64,000 nt of DNA from Arthrobacter caoxuetaonis (GTDB lineage Bacteria > Actinomycetota > Actinomycetes > Actinomycetales > Micrococcaceae), in assembly GCF_023921125.1 (NCBI RefSeq), contig NZ_CP099466.1, positions 1,054,001 to 1,118,000 on the forward strand, in the 5' to 3' direction. The first letter of the stretch is position 1, and each line of letters opens with the position of its first letter. The translations under genes and the position numbers were made by a program. Below, piece by piece: positions 55,879 to 64,000 of this stretch. The notes below the pieces were generated by a model. It made no database searches, was not told where the DNA came from, and saw only the letters and a program-made list of their open reading frames with translations.

Positions 55879-58671
55879 GTGGAGAATCATCATTCGACCG
55901 GCGCCAACGCACTCAAGGCGCACCCCCCGACTATTGGTACCCCCCCTGCCCGCCAGGCTGCTCCGGACGCGTTGTTCCTGGGACGTTCCGGGCTGGTTAA
56001 GGCCATGGCAGAACGTCTGCAGCCGGAGTCTGCTGCCAGTGGCTGCCTCCTCATCGGCGAGGCAGGCAGCGGTAAGAGCGCGCTGATGCGGCACGTGCTG
56101 CAGGTATATGGCAGGGGTTCGTACACCGTCCACATCCGGGGTTCCGCCTTTGCCAGGCGGACGCCTTTCGGCGCCCTGACGTTCCTCCTGTCGGATTTGG
56201 AGCCGGAGGCGTCCTCCCACCCCGTGCTGATCCTGCGGGGGCTGACTGAGCTGGTACGTGAACGGGCTGCCGGCCGAACCGTGATCCTTGCCGTGGACAA
56301 CGCCGAGGAACTCGACGAGTTCTCGGCCATGGTCCTCAGCCAGATGGTCGTGAACCGTTCGGCGCATATGTTCGCCGCCTTTCGGGATTTCAGTGCTGCT
56401 CCTTCGGAGTTTATGGGGCTGTGGAGGGAAGGCCTGCTGACCCGCCTGGACCTTGAACCCATGCTTCCCTCCGAGTGTTCCCACCTGCTTGAGGCGGAGC
56501 TCCGCGGCCCGGTTAGCCGGGCGGCGGCTGAGGACCTGACCCGGGTGAGCGGCGGGAATCCGAGCCTGCTGCTGGCTGCGGCCGCAGACTACCGGGACTG
56601 CGGACGTCTGGCATTTTCCGGAGGGGTCTGGGTGCTTTCCCCGAATATGGAGTGCGCCTTTCCGCGGCTTTATGCAGCCATGGGTGCCAGGCTTTCGGCT
56701 GTGACAGAGGGGCAGAGGGAACTCCTTGACGTCCTTGCACTTTGTGGCGCCCTTCCCCTCCTGCAGGTACTCGAACGCCTGGACAGCACGGAGGTGGACG
56801 CACTGCAGGAAGCAGGGCTGCTGCAGCTCGCCCATTCCGGGGTACCGGTGTTGTCCCTCGCCGAGCCCGCGTTCGGCGCAATCCTCCGCACCCAGCTCGA
56901 TACCGCCCGCAGGAACGATTTGCTGAAACGCTTCCCTCCCGACCAGGACGTCGCCTGGCCGCATCTCACGGCCGAATGGTTCATCTCGGCAGGTGCCAAG
57001 GTTTCCGCCCCGCTGGCGCTCTCGGCTGCGCAGGCCGCAAACGGGTCCGGAAATCCCGCCGCTGCCGAACGGTTCATCGCTGCGGACCCAAACCATATCT
57101 ACTCTCCCGCGGCTGTCCTGGAACTTACTCTCTCCCATCTCCGCAGGGGAGACGCCCGCGCCGCAGCGGACGCCGTCGCCCGTCACCGGGCCTGCGGCGG
57201 AAGTACCGGCAGTTCCCTGGAAGACGTTCGGCTGCTGCTTGCCGAAAGCAGCGCCCTGTGCCAGACAGAAGGCGCACGCAGCGGAGAAAACGGCGAACGG
57301 CTGCGGCTCCTGCGCGAACAGACCCATGCTGACGGCCACGCAGGCCTGCTCGACGAGGCAGAGACCATGCTGGCATCCCTGAAGCTCCAGGAGATGGAGC
57401 GCGGCGAAGCGGCACAGCTGGAGCGGGATCTCATCCTGGCCCGGGCCCGGTGCCTTTCACAGCACGGCCAGTACCGCGAGAGCGTATCCCTGCTCACCGG
57501 CATCTATGCGCGGGGAGATGAAAACGGCCGCGGATTCCGGATACTCGTAGGATCTTGGCTGTGTACCGCGTGGGGCATGACTGACAGGCAGTCCGACGCG
57601 CAGGAGCTCGCTGCCACTCTTTGGCACATGCTCGTCGACGGGTCCCAGCCGGACCTCACGCGCGACGAGGCCGCGGAAGCCCGGTCGCGCATTATTCACA
57701 TGCTGCTCGTCACGGGTGCGGTGTCGGTAGCTGCCGAGTACCTGGCTGCAGACGAGGACGGCGGGGCATCCTATGGCGGCACCCTTCGTGAGGCCTCGGA
57801 AGGCATGCTCCACGCCTTCGCGGGCCGCGGGGCCGCAGCAACGGCCAAACTGCTTCCTGCCGTCCGCCAGCTTGAAGCCTCCGACCCGGGTGGCCTGCTG
57901 CCCGTCGTCAGTGCTGCCGCTGCCTATGCAGCAGCTCTCCAGGGGCATCGGGACCGGGCAGAGGAACACCTGCGGAAAGCGGACCCTGGTTCAGCACCAA
58001 AACACGCCGACCTTCAGCGAACAGGGACCCATTTCATTGTGTTGGCGAGAGGAGTGCTGGGGTCCGCGGACGCCGCGGAGCAAATGGCCGCACTTGCCGA
58101 CTCTGACGAGGCCCGGGGCGCCGGCGCTTATGCCCTGCTGGGGCTCGTCAGCGCGGTTCGCCTGGGCAGCACCGATACAGCCCAGCAACTGCTCGACGTC
58201 GCTTCCGGACTGCAGGGACGGTTCGCCAGGTTTGCCGAAGATTACGCCAAGGGTTCCGGTGGATACGATGCCCAACTGCTCCTGCTTGCCGCGGACGCCG
58301 CAGCTGCGCAGGGACACGAACTCCTGGCACATGAAACAGGGGAGCGTGCACTGGAGGTCGCTTCCGGTGCCGGGGACCGCGCCACTGTCCGTTTCATCCA
58401 CCGGAGCCGGAGGCTTCAGTCAGGCGAGGTGGAAGGGGAGGGCGAGGTGGAGGACTGCCTGCGCGGCCTCACCACGCGCGAACGGGTTATCGCGCGCCAT
58501 GCGGCGGCCGGGACAACCAACAAGATGATTGCCTCCGAGCTTTCCATCTCTGTCCGGACCGTTGAAGGACATCTCTACCAGATCTACTCCAAGCTGCACG
58601 TTGGCAGCCGGCGGGAACTGGCCCGGCTCATAGCCAGCAGCAAAGCGGCCTCGGCACAGGGGGAACTGTAA
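55879..58671 (+). CDS. Large ATPase/LuxR-type transcriptional regulator 4
   Basis: The 930-residue LAL-type regulator is the longest of the five because of a roughly 30-residue N-terminal extension before FLGRSGL. Walker A is GEAGSGKS (60-67) and Walker B ILAVDNAEELD (about 135-145). The C-terminal HTH (about 865-925) reads LTTRERVIARHAAAGTTNKM and then LSISVRTVEGHLYQIYSKLH, the ordinary RTVEGH type shared with regulators 2 and 5. GTG 55879 is preceded by GGAAGAGG. The stop and the ATG of regulator 5 share one base (TAATG), so regulators 4 and 5 are translationally coupled. Confidence 0.93.
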   Translation: MENHHSTGANALKAHPPTIGTPPARQAAPDALFLGRSGLVKAMAERLQPESAASGCLLIGEAGSGKSALMRHVLQVYGRGSYTVHIRGSAFARRTPFGALTFLLSDLEPEASSHPVLILRGLTELVRERAAGRTVILAVDNAEELDEFSAMVLSQMVVNRSAHMFAAFRDFSAAPSEFMGLWREGLLTRLDLEPMLPSECSHLLEAELRGPVSRAAAEDLTRVSGGNPSLLLAAAADYRDCGRLAFSGGVWVLSPNMECAFPRLYAAMGARLSAVTEGQRELLDVLALCGALPLLQVLERLDSTEVDALQEAGLLQLAHSGVPVLSLAEPAFGAILRTQLDTARRNDLLKRFPPDQDVAWPHLTAEWFISAGAKVSAPLALSAAQAANGSGNPAAAERFIAADPNHIYSPAAVLELTLSHLRRGDARAAADAVARHRACGGSTGSSLEDVRLLLAESSALCQTEGARSGENGERLRLLREQTHADGHAGLLDEAETMLASLKLQEMERGEAAQLERDLILARARCLSQHGQYRESVSLLTGIYARGDENGRGFRILVGSWLCTAWGMTDRQSDAQELAATLWHMLVDGSQPDLTRDEAAEARSRIIHMLLVTGAVSVAAEYLAADEDGGASYGGTLREASEGMLHAFAGRGAAATAKLLPAVRQLEASDPGGLLPVVSAAAAYAAALQGHRDRAEEHLRKADPGSAPKHADLQRTGTHFIVLARGVLGSADAAEQMAALADSDEARGAGAYALLGLVSAVRLGSTDTAQQLLDVASGLQGRFARFAEDYAKGSGGYDAQLLLLAADAAAAQGHELLAHETGERALEVASGAGDRATVRFIHRSRRLQSGEVEGEGEVEDCLRGLTTRERVIARHAAAGTTNKMIASELSISVRTVEGHLYQIYSKLHVGSRRELARLIASSKAASAQGEL

Positions 58672-61397
58672 TGACGGCGGCGACACCTACTCCATCTCCC
58701 TTCCTGAGGGCAGCTGAAGCCGATTCAATCGTGAACAACCTTCTGGATCCGGTCTTGCGGGGAGCCCTTGTCCTGGGCCCGGAAGGCATGGGCAAGAGTG
58801 CACTGGCAGATGAGGTCCTTCGCCGGCTTGAGGGCATTGTTGCCCCCTACCGGATCCACGGCAGCCCGGTGCTGTCCCGGATCCCTTACAGTGCACTGAC
58901 TCCCTTCATGGAAAGGGCTTTGGAGGAGGACCTCGCATCACCGCTGATGGTGCTCCGCAATATCCGCCGCTACTTCCAGGCCCGGACAGAAGCAGGGCAT
59001 CCACAGGCGCTTCTTGTCGTCGATGATGCCCATCATCTTGATGAGGCTTCCAGCCACGTGCTGGTCCAGCTGGCCATGTCGGGAGAACTTCGGCTGCTTG
59101 TCCTTTCGCGGAACCGAAGTGTCCACATCCAGGAGCTGCTTTCGCTGGCCAGGGACGGGCTGATGTCCCGGGTGGACCTGCAGCCGCTTTCCGTGGAAGC
59201 CGTGCACCAGCAGTGCGTCAATGAGCTCGGCGGACCGCTGTTGCGTGCCTCCAGTGCAGTACTCGCCCGGATCTCGGGTGGAAACCCGATGTACATCAAG
59301 GCTTTGCTCTCCGGTGCCAAACGTCGAGGCGAGCTGCTGCAGCGCAACGGCGCCTGGTACCTGCGTTCGCTTCCCACTGGACTGGAACCGTCAGTACAGG
59401 ATCTGGCCAAGCGTCTGCTGGCCAGCCGGCCGGCCGCCGAGAGGCTGGTCCTGGAGGCTGTGGCGCTCGCGGGCGTTCTGCCGCGCGGACCCTTAGTGGC
59501 GCTCGGTGGACAAGAGGCGGTTCAAGCCCTGGTGGAGGAAGGGTATGTGGAGCCTGCCGCCAATGTCCCCGAGCAGCTGAAGATGGTTCAGCCGCTGCAT
59601 GCGGAGGCCATTCGCAGTTTGGTGCCGCCCATGCGAAGCATGGAAATACGAAGGAAGCTGCTGGAAGCAGACACCACCGAACGCATTCCGCAGGCTCCGC
59701 GGCTTGTTTCCTGGGCGCTTGACTGCGGAGCCGCCTCGTCAGACGGCGAACTGTTGCTGGGTGCGCGGGCGGCCAACGCTGACGGCGATGCGGAAACGGC
59801 CCTGCGCCTGGCCCTTGCCATCACCCCGGGCCCCCTGGCAGCTGCAGGCCGGATCGAGGCTGCCGCTGCACAGCTCGCACTGGGCCGGATCTCGGAGGCC
59901 CGGGCAGGTCTGGAGGACGCCGTTCTCACGGCTCCGGACACGGAAACCCTTGATTACGCCGTGCTGGTCAGTGCTCAGCTCGCTGCCTGTTCCGACGACG
60001 CGGCAGACCGGCTGAGGTCACTGGCGAAGGACTGGCCGGTGCGGGACGGGCAAATCACCGGGCCGGACCGTGGGGAGGGACGCACTGCGTGGCTGGCGGC
60101 CGGCCTCAGCGTGCTGGCTCTATGGGCGAGGGCGGCAGAGGGAAACCTCCTGGTATCCGGGGAGTCGGCGTCGACGACCATGGCGTTGCTCACCGCGCTG
60201 GACAGTGCAGGGCAGGACGAGCTGTCGCCTGCGGTCTGCCAAATCAAGGCATTCGGCTACGCGCTCGCATGCGAAGTGCTGACCGCAGCCGGGTCAATCG
60301 GGCAGGCTGTGCAGGCTGCCCGCCAGGCGCGGGGCTGTCTCTCTCAAAGCGCCTTGACGTCCAGCAGTGTGCGCGCGAGCGTCATGGTCAGGCACAGCCT
60401 GGCGCTGCTCCACGGAGGACGGTTCGAGGATCTGGACCGGATGCTCTCGGACGAACTTCGTTCCAGCCCCCATGGTCTTCTGGCATTCGGCGGAACCTTG
60501 GGAGTTCTGGAGGGGGCACTGGAAATCCGCCAGGGCCGCTACCGCGAAGGGCTCCGCCGCCTGCGGCCGGCCATTGAGGTGCTGAGGGGCCGGGACCCGG
60601 AACGGCTCCTGCCGTATGCCTTGGCCCTGGCGGCGTACGTGGCCGTCGTCGTGGATGACACCAGTCCCGCCAGGCGGTTCGCCGGTGAACTGCGCGGACT
60701 GGGCTACAAAGGTCCGCGGGCGCTGGAGTTGACAGCCGGCGCTTTTGGGGCCGCGGCGCAGTCACAGCAGGACGCAGCGGACCCCCCGGCCCGGGTGCGT
60801 GAACTGGCGGCTGAAGCCCGCGAGCTGGGGCAGCTGGCAGCCGAAAAGGACATTCTCGAACTTGCCGTGGCCATCGGTGACCTCAAACAGGCCAGGCGGC
60901 TTGTGGATCTCACCGATTCCTTTGAAGGAGCCGAAGCTGCGGCGCTTCACGCGTACGCTGCCGCCGTGGCTGCGGATAACCCGGAGCAGATGGTTTCGGC
61001 AGCGGATGAGGCGGTTCGGTGCCGCAAGTTCCTGGTGGCGGTTGAGTGCATCGGACACGCCATTCGCTACTACGGCGCCCATAACAATCTGAGGCGGCAA
61101 CGCGCTCTTATCCAGCAGCTGCGCCGGCGGAGGGACGAACTTGCGGGCGTGACGGTGTCCTATCTGAGCCCCAACGTCCACCAGGTGCGGCTGACCAAAC
61201 GCGAGCACGAGATCGTGGCGCTGCTGCTCGAGGACGCCAGTACCAAGGACATCGCGACTCGTTTTACGCTCTCTCAGCGAACGGTTGAGGGCCATGTGTA
61301 CCGGATCTACGTGAAGCTGGGGATCGGTCGGCGCACGGAGCTGGAGGCCGTTTACCGCGCGCTCGAAGCTGAGCCACGCGTTTCGGCGGGGCAATAG
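58671..61397 (+). CDS. Large ATPase/LuxR-type transcriptional regulator 5
   Basis: The 908-residue LAL-type regulator has Walker A GPEGMGKS (36-43) and Walker B LLVVDDAHHLD (about 118-128). A helical middle region follows, then an HTH (about 835-895) with LTKREHEIVALLLEDASTKD and LSQRTVEGHVYRIYVKLGIG. Unlike its four relatives it lacks the LVGR-type segment before Walker A, reading FLRAAEADSIV instead. Its start overlaps the regulator 4 stop by one base. A perfect 17-bp hairpin 56 nt after the stop probably ends the two-gene transcript. Confidence 0.93.
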   Translation: MTAATPTPSPFLRAAEADSIVNNLLDPVLRGALVLGPEGMGKSALADEVLRRLEGIVAPYRIHGSPVLSRIPYSALTPFMERALEEDLASPLMVLRNIRRYFQARTEAGHPQALLVVDDAHHLDEASSHVLVQLAMSGELRLLVLSRNRSVHIQELLSLARDGLMSRVDLQPLSVEAVHQQCVNELGGPLLRASSAVLARISGGNPMYIKALLSGAKRRGELLQRNGAWYLRSLPTGLEPSVQDLAKRLLASRPAAERLVLEAVALAGVLPRGPLVALGGQEAVQALVEEGYVEPAANVPEQLKMVQPLHAEAIRSLVPPMRSMEIRRKLLEADTTERIPQAPRLVSWALDCGAASSDGELLLGARAANADGDAETALRLALAITPGPLAAAGRIEAAAAQLALGRISEARAGLEDAVLTAPDTETLDYAVLVSAQLAACSDDAADRLRSLAKDWPVRDGQITGPDRGEGRTAWLAAGLSVLALWARAAEGNLLVSGESASTTMALLTALDSAGQDELSPAVCQIKAFGYALACEVLTAAGSIGQAVQAARQARGCLSQSALTSSSVRASVMVRHSLALLHGGRFEDLDRMLSDELRSSPHGLLAFGGTLGVLEGALEIRQGRYREGLRRLRPAIEVLRGRDPERLLPYALALAAYVAVVVDDTSPARRFAGELRGLGYKGPRALELTAGAFGAAAQSQQDAADPPARVRELAAEARELGQLAAEKDILELAVAIGDLKQARRLVDLTDSFEGAEAAALHAYAAAVAADNPEQMVSAADEAVRCRKFLVAVECIGHAIRYYGAHNNLRRQRALIQQLRRRRDELAGVTVSYLSPNVHQVRLTKREHEIVALLLEDASTKDIATRFTLSQRTVEGHVYRIYVKLGIGRRTELEAVYRALEAEPRVSAGQ

Positions 61398-61453
61398 TCC
61401 GTGCCCGGGACCAGCCGGCCAGCAATCTGAATCCCGAAGCGGAAGGACCCGGA

Positions 61454-61492
61454 CAGTGTGCCGCAGTGCGTAGTCCGCACTGCGGCACACTG
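61454..61492 (+). terminator. 17-bp perfect hairpin after regulator 5
   Basis: CAGTGTGCCGCAGTGCG (61454-61470) and its exact complement (61476-61492) enclose the loop TAGTC. It is followed by TGACC rather than a T-run. It separates the regulators from the small ORF and the initiating transferase gene. Confidence 0.7.
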
Positions 61493-61532
61493 CTGACCGC
61501 ATTCTAGGCAAGTAGCGCTTCCAGGGGTCCCG

Positions 61533-61545
61533 AGTACAGCGTGCC
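61533..61545. promoter_or_regulatory. Degenerate operator-like site upstream of the initiating transferase unit
   Basis: AGTACAGCGTGCC matches AGTA-N5-TACC with one mismatch. It lies 110 nt before the small ORF and is weaker evidence than the four exact sites. No convincing -35/-10 pair was found in this 257-nt gap. Confidence 0.25.
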
Positions 61546-61654
61546 CACGGGTACGTGAACAGCGTTCTTTTTAGGGTGGCGAATACTGATGCGGCGGCTT
61601 GGACCTGGACGTTGACTAAACCAAGTCAGTTCAGAAGTGCAGAGAAGGTCTCAC

Positions 61655-61831
61655 ATGCATCGCTCCAGCGTGATCCCCAGTACCGGTGGTCAAAACACTG
61701 GTTCCGTCAGCGTTACTCAAGGACAGGAACCTCCACAAGCGGAGCCGGCGACGTCGAAGTCTGCTGAGACCCAGACTTCCCCCCAGCCGTCGCCGGCTCC
61801 TTCCTCCCGAACACCGGACAGGGGAATCTGA
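61655..61831 (+). CDS. 58-residue small protein or leader ORF coupled to the WcaJ-like gene
   Basis: ATG 61655 is preceded by GAGAAGG at 61642-61648. The ORF ends with TGA at 61829-61831, one base before the ATG of the transferase gene at 61833, an arrangement that favours re-initiation. The product starts MHRSSVIPSTGGQNTGSVSV and is rich in Ser, Pro, Gln and Thr, with no hydrophobic segment, so it would be disordered. No family is recognised. It could be a true small protein or a regulatory leader; the coupling and ribosome-binding site support translation. Confidence 0.45.
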   Translation: MHRSSVIPSTGGQNTGSVSVTQGQEPPQAEPATSKSAETQTSPQPSPAPSSRTPDRGI

Positions 61832-61832
61832 C

Positions 61833-63419
61833 ATGGGTGCACCCGCAGGCATGAATAGAGCCCGGGTCCGCAGGCCGCCGCTCCATGAGGGGCATGCCCA
61901 GCGTTCCGCCCGGCAGCGGCCTTCGCGTTGGCCCCAACCCGAAGTCATCAGCGAACACTGGTCAGCCGTAAACCAAAACCAGCCGGAGCCAAGAACAGCC
62001 GGCGAACCCTGGCGGAGGAAATACCGTGTAGGCCTGATCATCACCGATTTCGCGATGACTGCCCTGGCCGTGGTTGCCGGGTGGGCCGCTGTCATCACTG
62101 TGACCAGCAGGGGCTTCACCGCCCAGTCCCTGCAGCATGTAGGGTTCCTCACCGTCCTGCTCGTGGTCTGGAACGTCGGTCTGGCCGTGTACCGAACCAG
62201 GGAAGAGCGGCTACTGGGCACTGGCGCCGATGAATACAAACGCGTCGCGAACGCTACCCTGCGGATGTTCGGAGCGGTCGTCCTGGCGATGGTCCTCCTG
62301 CAGCGCAACATGCCCAGCACGGCATTGGCTGTTTCGCTGCCGCTGGGGCTGGCCGGACTGCTGGCAGCGCGCTGGACGTGGCGCAAATGGCTGACGTCGC
62401 AGCGCAGGCTGGGACATTACCTGTCACGAGTGGTGGTGTTCGGTGGAAGCGAAGATGTGGCCTACGTGGTCAAGCAGGTTTCTGCCCACGCTTCGGCCAC
62501 CTACCAGGTGTCAGGCGTTGTGGTGCCGGAGGGGCCGGCGCCCGATCTCAAGGATGTGCTTGATCCTGACTGGGAAGTTGAATCGGATCCGGAGAGGATC
62601 CCGGACCTGGTCAGGGAAGTGGGAGCGAACGCCGTCATCGTGGCTGGTCCGGTGCCAGGAGGCAACCGGTACATCAGGGAACTCGGCTGGAAACTGGAAG
62701 GCAGTTCCACCGAACTGATTCTTGCGTCAAGCCTGACCAACGTCGCCGGGCCGCGCATTCACTGGCGGCCAGTGGAGGGTCTTCCGCTGATGCATGTGGA
62801 ACTGCCGCAGTACAGCGGAGGGAAGCACGTCCTGAAACGCTTCCTGGACATTGTGCTTTCTTCGCTCGCCCTCATTCTCCTCGCTCCTGTGCTCATCGTC
62901 CTCTGCCTCATTGTCCGCTTGGACAGCGAAGGGCCGGTCATCTTCCGCCAGCAGCGGGTGGGCCTTCGGGGCCGGACTTTCCAGATGCTCAAATACCGTT
63001 CCATGGTTGTTGACGCTGAACAGCGTTTGACCGCGCTGCGCGCACGGAACCAGGGTGCAGGGGTGCTGTTCAAACTGAAGCACGATCCCAGGGTGACGCG
63101 CTGCGGACGCTGGATGCGGAAGTTCTCCCTGGACGAGCTTCCCCAGCTGTGGAACGTGCTCCGCGGGGACATGTCGCTGGTCGGTCCCAGGCCCCCGCTT
63201 CCCTCAGAGGTCAAGGGCTACGAAGGATCAACCCACCGGCGCCTGCTCATCAAGCCTGGACTTACCGGCCTGTGGCAGGTGAACGGCCGTTCCAACCTTC
63301 CGTGGGACGAGTCGATCCGTCTCGACCTGTTCTATGTGGAGAACTGGTCGGTCACCGGTGACCTGATGATTATGTGGCGCACGGTCAAGGTCATGGTGCA
63401 GCCTGAAGGGGCGTATTAG
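61833..63419 (+). CDS. Undecaprenyl-phosphate sugar-1-phosphotransferase (WcaJ-like initiating enzyme)
   Basis: The 528-residue membrane protein is of the polyprenyl glycosylphosphotransferase type that starts polysaccharide synthesis by moving a sugar-1-phosphate onto undecaprenyl phosphate. Four hydrophobic helices (about residues 65-185) are followed by a Rossmann-like middle domain (RVVVFGGSEDVAYVVKQVSA). The C-terminal catalytic domain (about 325-528) starts KRFLDIVLSSLALILLAPVL and contains QQRVGLRGRTFQMLKYRSM, RWMRKFSLDELPQLWNVLRG and VGPRPPLPSEVKGY, with KPGLTGLWQVNGRSNLPWDE. The frame is open to 61686, but ATG 61833 avoids overlap with the small ORF. It is the only such enzyme in the window, so it probably serves the locus at 26.6-52.8 kb. 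Confidence 0.92.
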   Translation: MGAPAGMNRARVRRPPLHEGHAQRSARQRPSRWPQPEVISEHWSAVNQNQPEPRTAGEPWRRKYRVGLIITDFAMTALAVVAGWAAVITVTSRGFTAQSLQHVGFLTVLLVVWNVGLAVYRTREERLLGTGADEYKRVANATLRMFGAVVLAMVLLQRNMPSTALAVSLPLGLAGLLAARWTWRKWLTSQRRLGHYLSRVVVFGGSEDVAYVVKQVSAHASATYQVSGVVVPEGPAPDLKDVLDPDWEVESDPERIPDLVREVGANAVIVAGPVPGGNRYIRELGWKLEGSSTELILASSLTNVAGPRIHWRPVEGLPLMHVELPQYSGGKHVLKRFLDIVLSSLALILLAPVLIVLCLIVRLDSEGPVIFRQQRVGLRGRTFQMLKYRSMVVDAEQRLTALRARNQGAGVLFKLKHDPRVTRCGRWMRKFSLDELPQLWNVLRGDMSLVGPRPPLPSEVKGYEGSTHRRLLIKPGLTGLWQVNGRSNLPWDESIRLDLFYVENWSVTGDLMIMWRTVKVMVQPEGAY

Positions 63420-63429
63420 GGCAGCCTGA

Positions 63430-63454
63430 GGGCCGCGGATTCTCAACGCGGCCC
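63430..63454. terminator. 8-bp GC-rich hairpin after the WcaJ-like gene
   Basis: GGGCCGCG (63430-63437) pairs with CGCGGCCC (63447-63454) across a 9-nt loop, 10 nt after the stop. No T-run follows, so this is a weak terminator candidate. Confidence 0.45.
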
Positions 63455-63611
63455 GGAAAGGCTGGGGCCCGATCACAGTCGTGAAGGACCAGGAGACGGC
63501 TCGTACGCCCGAACTTAGGCCAGACTGAGGTGCCCTCGCTTTCTCCCCGTGGGATGATTACGGAAGACTTATCTTTCCTAATGCATGCCCGCCAGCTGAG
63601 GAGTACTGAAA

Positions 63612-64000
63612 GTGCCTGTGGTTTCCACACCCGCTACCCTGCAGAGCGCCGGGCAGGACGAGAACACTGCCCTGGAAAGCGTGGAGCTCAACAATGCGGA
63701 GGTTCTGCGGATCCGCAACGACTTCCCCATCCTGGACCAGCAGGTCAACGGTCACCCTTTGGTGTACCTGGATTCCGGGGCCACGTCGCAGAACCCCCTG
63801 AGTGTGATTGAGGCGGAGCAGGAGTTTTACGAACAGCGCAATTCCGCCGTGCACCGCGGCGCGCACACCCTCGCTGTCGCCGCGACGGACGTCTTCGAGG
63901 ACGCGCGGCGCACCATCGCAGACTTGGTGCATGCACAGCCGGAGGAGATTGTGTGGACCTCCAATGCCACGGAGGCGCTGAATTTGGTGGCCTATGCGTT
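63612..64000 (+). CDS. sufS: Cysteine desulfurase, SufS type (cut by the window edge)
   Basis: The first 129 codons are present and run off the right edge. SufS removes sulfur from cysteine as a persulfide for Fe-S cluster assembly, using PLP. The visible N-terminal part has LRIRNDFPILDQQVNGHPLV, YLDSGATSQNP, NSAVHRGAHTLAVAATDVFE and VWTSNATEALNLVAYA, all typical of the SufS/CsdA group. GTG 63612 is used as start. It gives about 30 residues before the conserved IRNDFPIL, and no strong ribosome-binding site is visible, so the start is provisional. The catalytic Cys and Lys lie outside the window. Confidence 0.92.
   Translation, partial: MPVVSTPATLQSAGQDENTALESVELNNAEVLRIRNDFPILDQQVNGHPLVYLDSGATSQNPLSVIEAEQEFYEQRNSAVHRGAHTLAVAATDVFEDARRTIADLVHAQPEEIVWTSNATEALNLVAYA

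Noticed and set aside
21142..61397. Polyketide or other secondary-metabolite cluster because of the LAL regulators
   Set aside because: No synthase, carrier protein or tailoring gene is present. Everything between the regulators fits surface polysaccharide synthesis.
61686..61832. N-terminal extension of the WcaJ-like protein
   Set aside because: It overlaps the small ORF out of frame, is a run of Arg and Leu, and has no start signal. ATG 61833 follows the small ORF stop.

Overview
The window is about 64 kb of high-GC DNA from an actinobacterium, most likely a member of the Micrococcaceae close to Arthrobacter. Three things point there: a resuscitation-promoting factor (Rpf), the housekeeping order rsmI, ssadh, tatD, rpf, rsmA, ispE, ABC-F, tRNA-Gln, glmU, prs, rplY, pth, and dense GTG/TTG starts with 4-nt ATGA overlaps. 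No insertion sequence, prophage, CRISPR array or rRNA gene was seen. The genus is inferred from gene order and protein style, not from a database search.

Layout: (1) 1-20.7 kb is a core chromosomal block for rRNA modification, isoprenoid and cell-wall precursor synthesis, PRPP synthesis, ribosome function and peptidoglycan remodelling. It includes a MoxR/DUF58/transglutaminase operon on the minus strand, an XRE-type regulator, and a TetR-type regulator fused in frame to a Nudix hydrolase. (2) 21.1-26.4 kb holds two very large ATPase/LuxR-type (LAL or MalT-like) regulators. (3) 26.6-46.0 kb is an exopolysaccharide locus. Eleven genes in a row overlap, mostly by 4 nt: sugar-nucleotide enzymes, a Wzx flippase, two large glycosyltransferases, two chain-length proteins, a Wzy/ligase-like polymerase and a secreted lipoprotein. 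A 1494-residue secreted multidomain protein with four DUF4082 modules follows. (4) 46.2-52.8 kb is on the minus strand and carries a triple glycosyltransferase fusion, an anchored protein of unknown function, an MFS transporter, a beta-propeller-like protein and a hexapeptide acetyltransferase. (5) 53.0-61.4 kb holds three more large LuxR-type regulators. (6) 61.6-63.4 kb holds a small 58-codon ORF coupled to a WcaJ-like initiating phosphoglycosyltransferase. (7) The right edge cuts into a SufS-type cysteine desulfurase.

Working model (inference): the WcaJ-like enzyme starts a lipid-linked repeat unit. The two glycosyltransferases of the main operon and the triple fusion extend it, using sugars that include amino sugars made by the Gfo/Idh, DegT and acetyltransferase enzymes. 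Wzx and Wzy export and polymerise it, with chain length set by the paired Wzz-like proteins. The five LAL-type regulators that bracket the locus are the obvious candidate controllers. In support, a 13-nt motif GGTA-N5-TACT (or its reverse complement) lies in four upstream regions: the main operon, the triple-fusion operon, and two regulator promoters (one of them shared with the divergent acetyltransferase). Degenerate versions lie upstream of other genes of the locus. This combination of a multi-regulator LAL array, a shared candidate operator and an exopolysaccharide locus is the most interesting feature of the window.
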